Shown here piece after piece: positions 62,871 through 64,000 of a DNA stretch of 64,000 nucleotides. This stretch comes from a virus, in the IMG/VR virus record IMGVR_UViG_3300009151_000035, positions 62,001 through 126,000 of that record. One strand, 5' to 3'. Each line of letters begins with the position of its first letter. The first letter of the stretch is position 1. A model generated the notes under the pieces. It was not told the DNA's origin. It did no database searches and saw nothing but the letters and a program-made list of their open reading frames with translations. The translations under genes were made by a program, and so were the position numbers.

Positions 62871-64000
62871 AAAGATGCACCATACAGATTCGAGATGAAG
62901 TAAACATCAAGCTAGAGGGCATTGACTTGGATGTGCGCAAGGCTCTGGTCAATGCGTTCAAGTATGATGTGCCGTATGCAAGATACCTACCAGCAGTGAG
63001 GCTGGGAAGGTGGGATGGCAAAGTCAGTTACTTCCAACTGGGCGGTAGCACATATACCAATCTCCTGCCAGAGATCATGCCCATCCTAGAACGCTACAAC
63101 TACGACATCGAATTGGATGATCAAAGAGACTACTCAACTACATTTGAGTTTGCTCAAGTTACCGAACAAACATTTGCACACAAGACTTGGCCCAAAGGAC
63201 ATCCTGCTGAAGGACAGCCTATCTTGTTGCGCGACTATCAGGTGGAGATTGTGAACAACTTCTTAACCAATCCGCAATGCATACAGGAAGTGGCCACAGG
63301 TGCAGGCAAGACCATAATGACAGCAGCCTTGAGTGCCAGCGTCGAGCCATATGGCAGGTCAATTGTGATTGTGCCCAACAAGAGTCTTGTGACACAAACA
63401 GAAAAAGATTATGTGAATCTTGGCCTGGATGTGGGTGTTTACTTTGGCGATAGAAAAGAACATGGTTGTACACACACCATCTGCACTTGGCAGAGTCTTA
63501 ATGTACTACTGAAGAATACCAAGGCAGGCATAGGTGAAGCCACCATCCAGGACTTTATTGAAGATGTGGTATGTGTGATGGTAGACGAAGTACACATGGC
63601 CAAAGCGGATGCACTCAAAACACTGTTGACCACGGTGATGGCTAGAGTGCCAATTCGTTGGGGTTTGACTGGTACTGTGCCCAAAGAGAAGTTTGAAAGC
63701 CAAGCACTGTTGGTCAGCCTTGGACCGGTTATCAGCAAACTGTCAGCCAATGAACTACAACAACAAGGGGTGCTGGCGCAGTGCCATGTGAACATTGTGC
63801 AGTTGCAAGATCACGTGGAATACTCCAACTACCAAAGCGAGCTTAAATACCTGTTGGAAGAGTCGGGCAGACTAGATGCTATGAGTGAACTCATACGCCA
63901 TGTGAATGAAACAGGCAACACACTTGTATTAGTAGACAGAACTGAGTGTGGTCGACAACTTGTTGCAAGACTAGGTGACAAATCTGTATTTGTTAGCGGT
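62867..64000 (+). CDS. uvsW: DNA/RNA helicase UvsW, 3'-truncated by window edge
   Basis: The frame is open to the end of the window; 378 codons are visible of the ~500 usual. The N-terminal domain includes KLEGIDLDVRKALVNAFKYD, PAVRLGRWDGKVSYFQLGG. Then LLRDYQVEIVNNFL precedes helicase motif I EVATGAGKTIMTAAL, motif II VMVDEVHMAKAD (DEVH), and motif III WGLTGTVPKEKFESQALL. T4 UvsW unwinds branched DNA and R-loops and ends origin-dependent replication. The start by ATGA overlap at 62867 agrees with the family N-terminus. Confidence 0.92.
   Translation, partial: MKRCTIQIRDEVNIKLEGIDLDVRKALVNAFKYDVPYARYLPAVRLGRWDGKVSYFQLGGSTYTNLLPEIMPILERYNYDIELDDQRDYSTTFEFAQVTEQTFAHKTWPKGHPAEGQPILLRDYQVEIVNNFLTNPQCIQEVATGAGKTIMTAALSASVEPYGRSIVIVPNKSLVTQTEKDYVNLGLDVGVYFGDRKEHGCTHTICTWQSLNVLLKNTKAGIGEATIQDFIEDVVCVMVDEVHMAKADALKTLLTTVMARVPIRWGLTGTVPKEKFESQALLVSLGPVISKLSANELQQQGVLAQCHVNIVQLQDHVEYSNYQSELKYLLEESGRLDAMSELIRHVNETGNTLVLVDRTECGRQLVARLGDKSVFVSG

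Noticed and set aside
1-64000. tRNA genes, integrase, attachment sites or lysogeny regulators
   Set aside because: Intergenic gaps are nearly all under 130 bases, and I found no cloverleaf-like segment, recombinase motif or repressor; a tRNA scan would be needed to exclude a tRNA fully.

Overview
This window is a segment of a large, strictly virulent-looking T4-type myovirus genome, probably aquatic. The evidence is a dense set of T4 core homologues: neck proteins gp13 and gp14, tail sheath stabiliser gp15, terminase gp16 and gp17, tail sheath gp18, tail tube gp19, head completion gp4, ssDNA-binding gp32, UvsX, UvsY and the start of UvsW, plus a gp1-type dNMP kinase. Genes are tightly packed, often with ATGA overlaps, and are nearly all on the + strand. 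I see no integrase, repressor, rRNA, tRNA or CRISPR array. The host is not identifiable from this stretch; sigma70-type promoters and a Sec signal peptide on a phage nuclease fit a Gram-negative bacterium.

Layout. 0-12.7 kb: three tail-fibre genes built from short glycine/asparagine-rich repeats, then a LamG-like adhesin. 12.7-15.9 kb (minus strand): Nudix hydrolase, gp15, gp14. 16-17.7 kb: three genes of unknown function behind early promoters. 17.7-21.3 kb: a radical SAM/SGNH pair, gp13, and a glycosyltransferase-like gene. 21.3-22.8 kb: DEDD exonuclease, dNMP kinase, and an endonuclease VII-like gene on the minus strand. 22.9-33.5 kb: the late structural block (sheath, tube, tube-like protein, gp4, gp16, internal or structural proteins). 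33.6-40.6 kb: a secreted NUC1-type nuclease, a cassette of radical SAM, 2OG-oxygenase and SGNH genes, then gp17. 40.6-51.9 kb: a large structural protein, gp32, UvsX and UvsY, with cargo genes wedged between each of them. 51.9-59.6 kb: a sugar and glycan island (nucleotidyltransferase-cupin fusion, five glycosyltransferases, three related capsule-type proteins, an FkbM methyltransferase). 59.6-64 kb: small early genes, gamma-glutamylcyclotransferase-like protein, AAA+ ATPase, an unknown gene, and UvsW cut by the window end.

Two things stand out. First, six radical SAM proteins, two 2OG-Fe(II) oxygenase-like proteins, two SGNH hydrolases, an SDR and a sulfotransferase-like protein are spliced between core T4 genes in repeating combinations. 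Together with the glycan island they look like a phage-encoded biosynthetic or surface-modification programme. Second, the regulatory code is legible. Five early promoters share an invariant 11-base -35 element and an extended -10. T4-type late elements ending in TAAATA precede many structural and cargo genes. A large subset of both classes sits only 4-7 bases before the start codon, which predicts leaderless transcripts.
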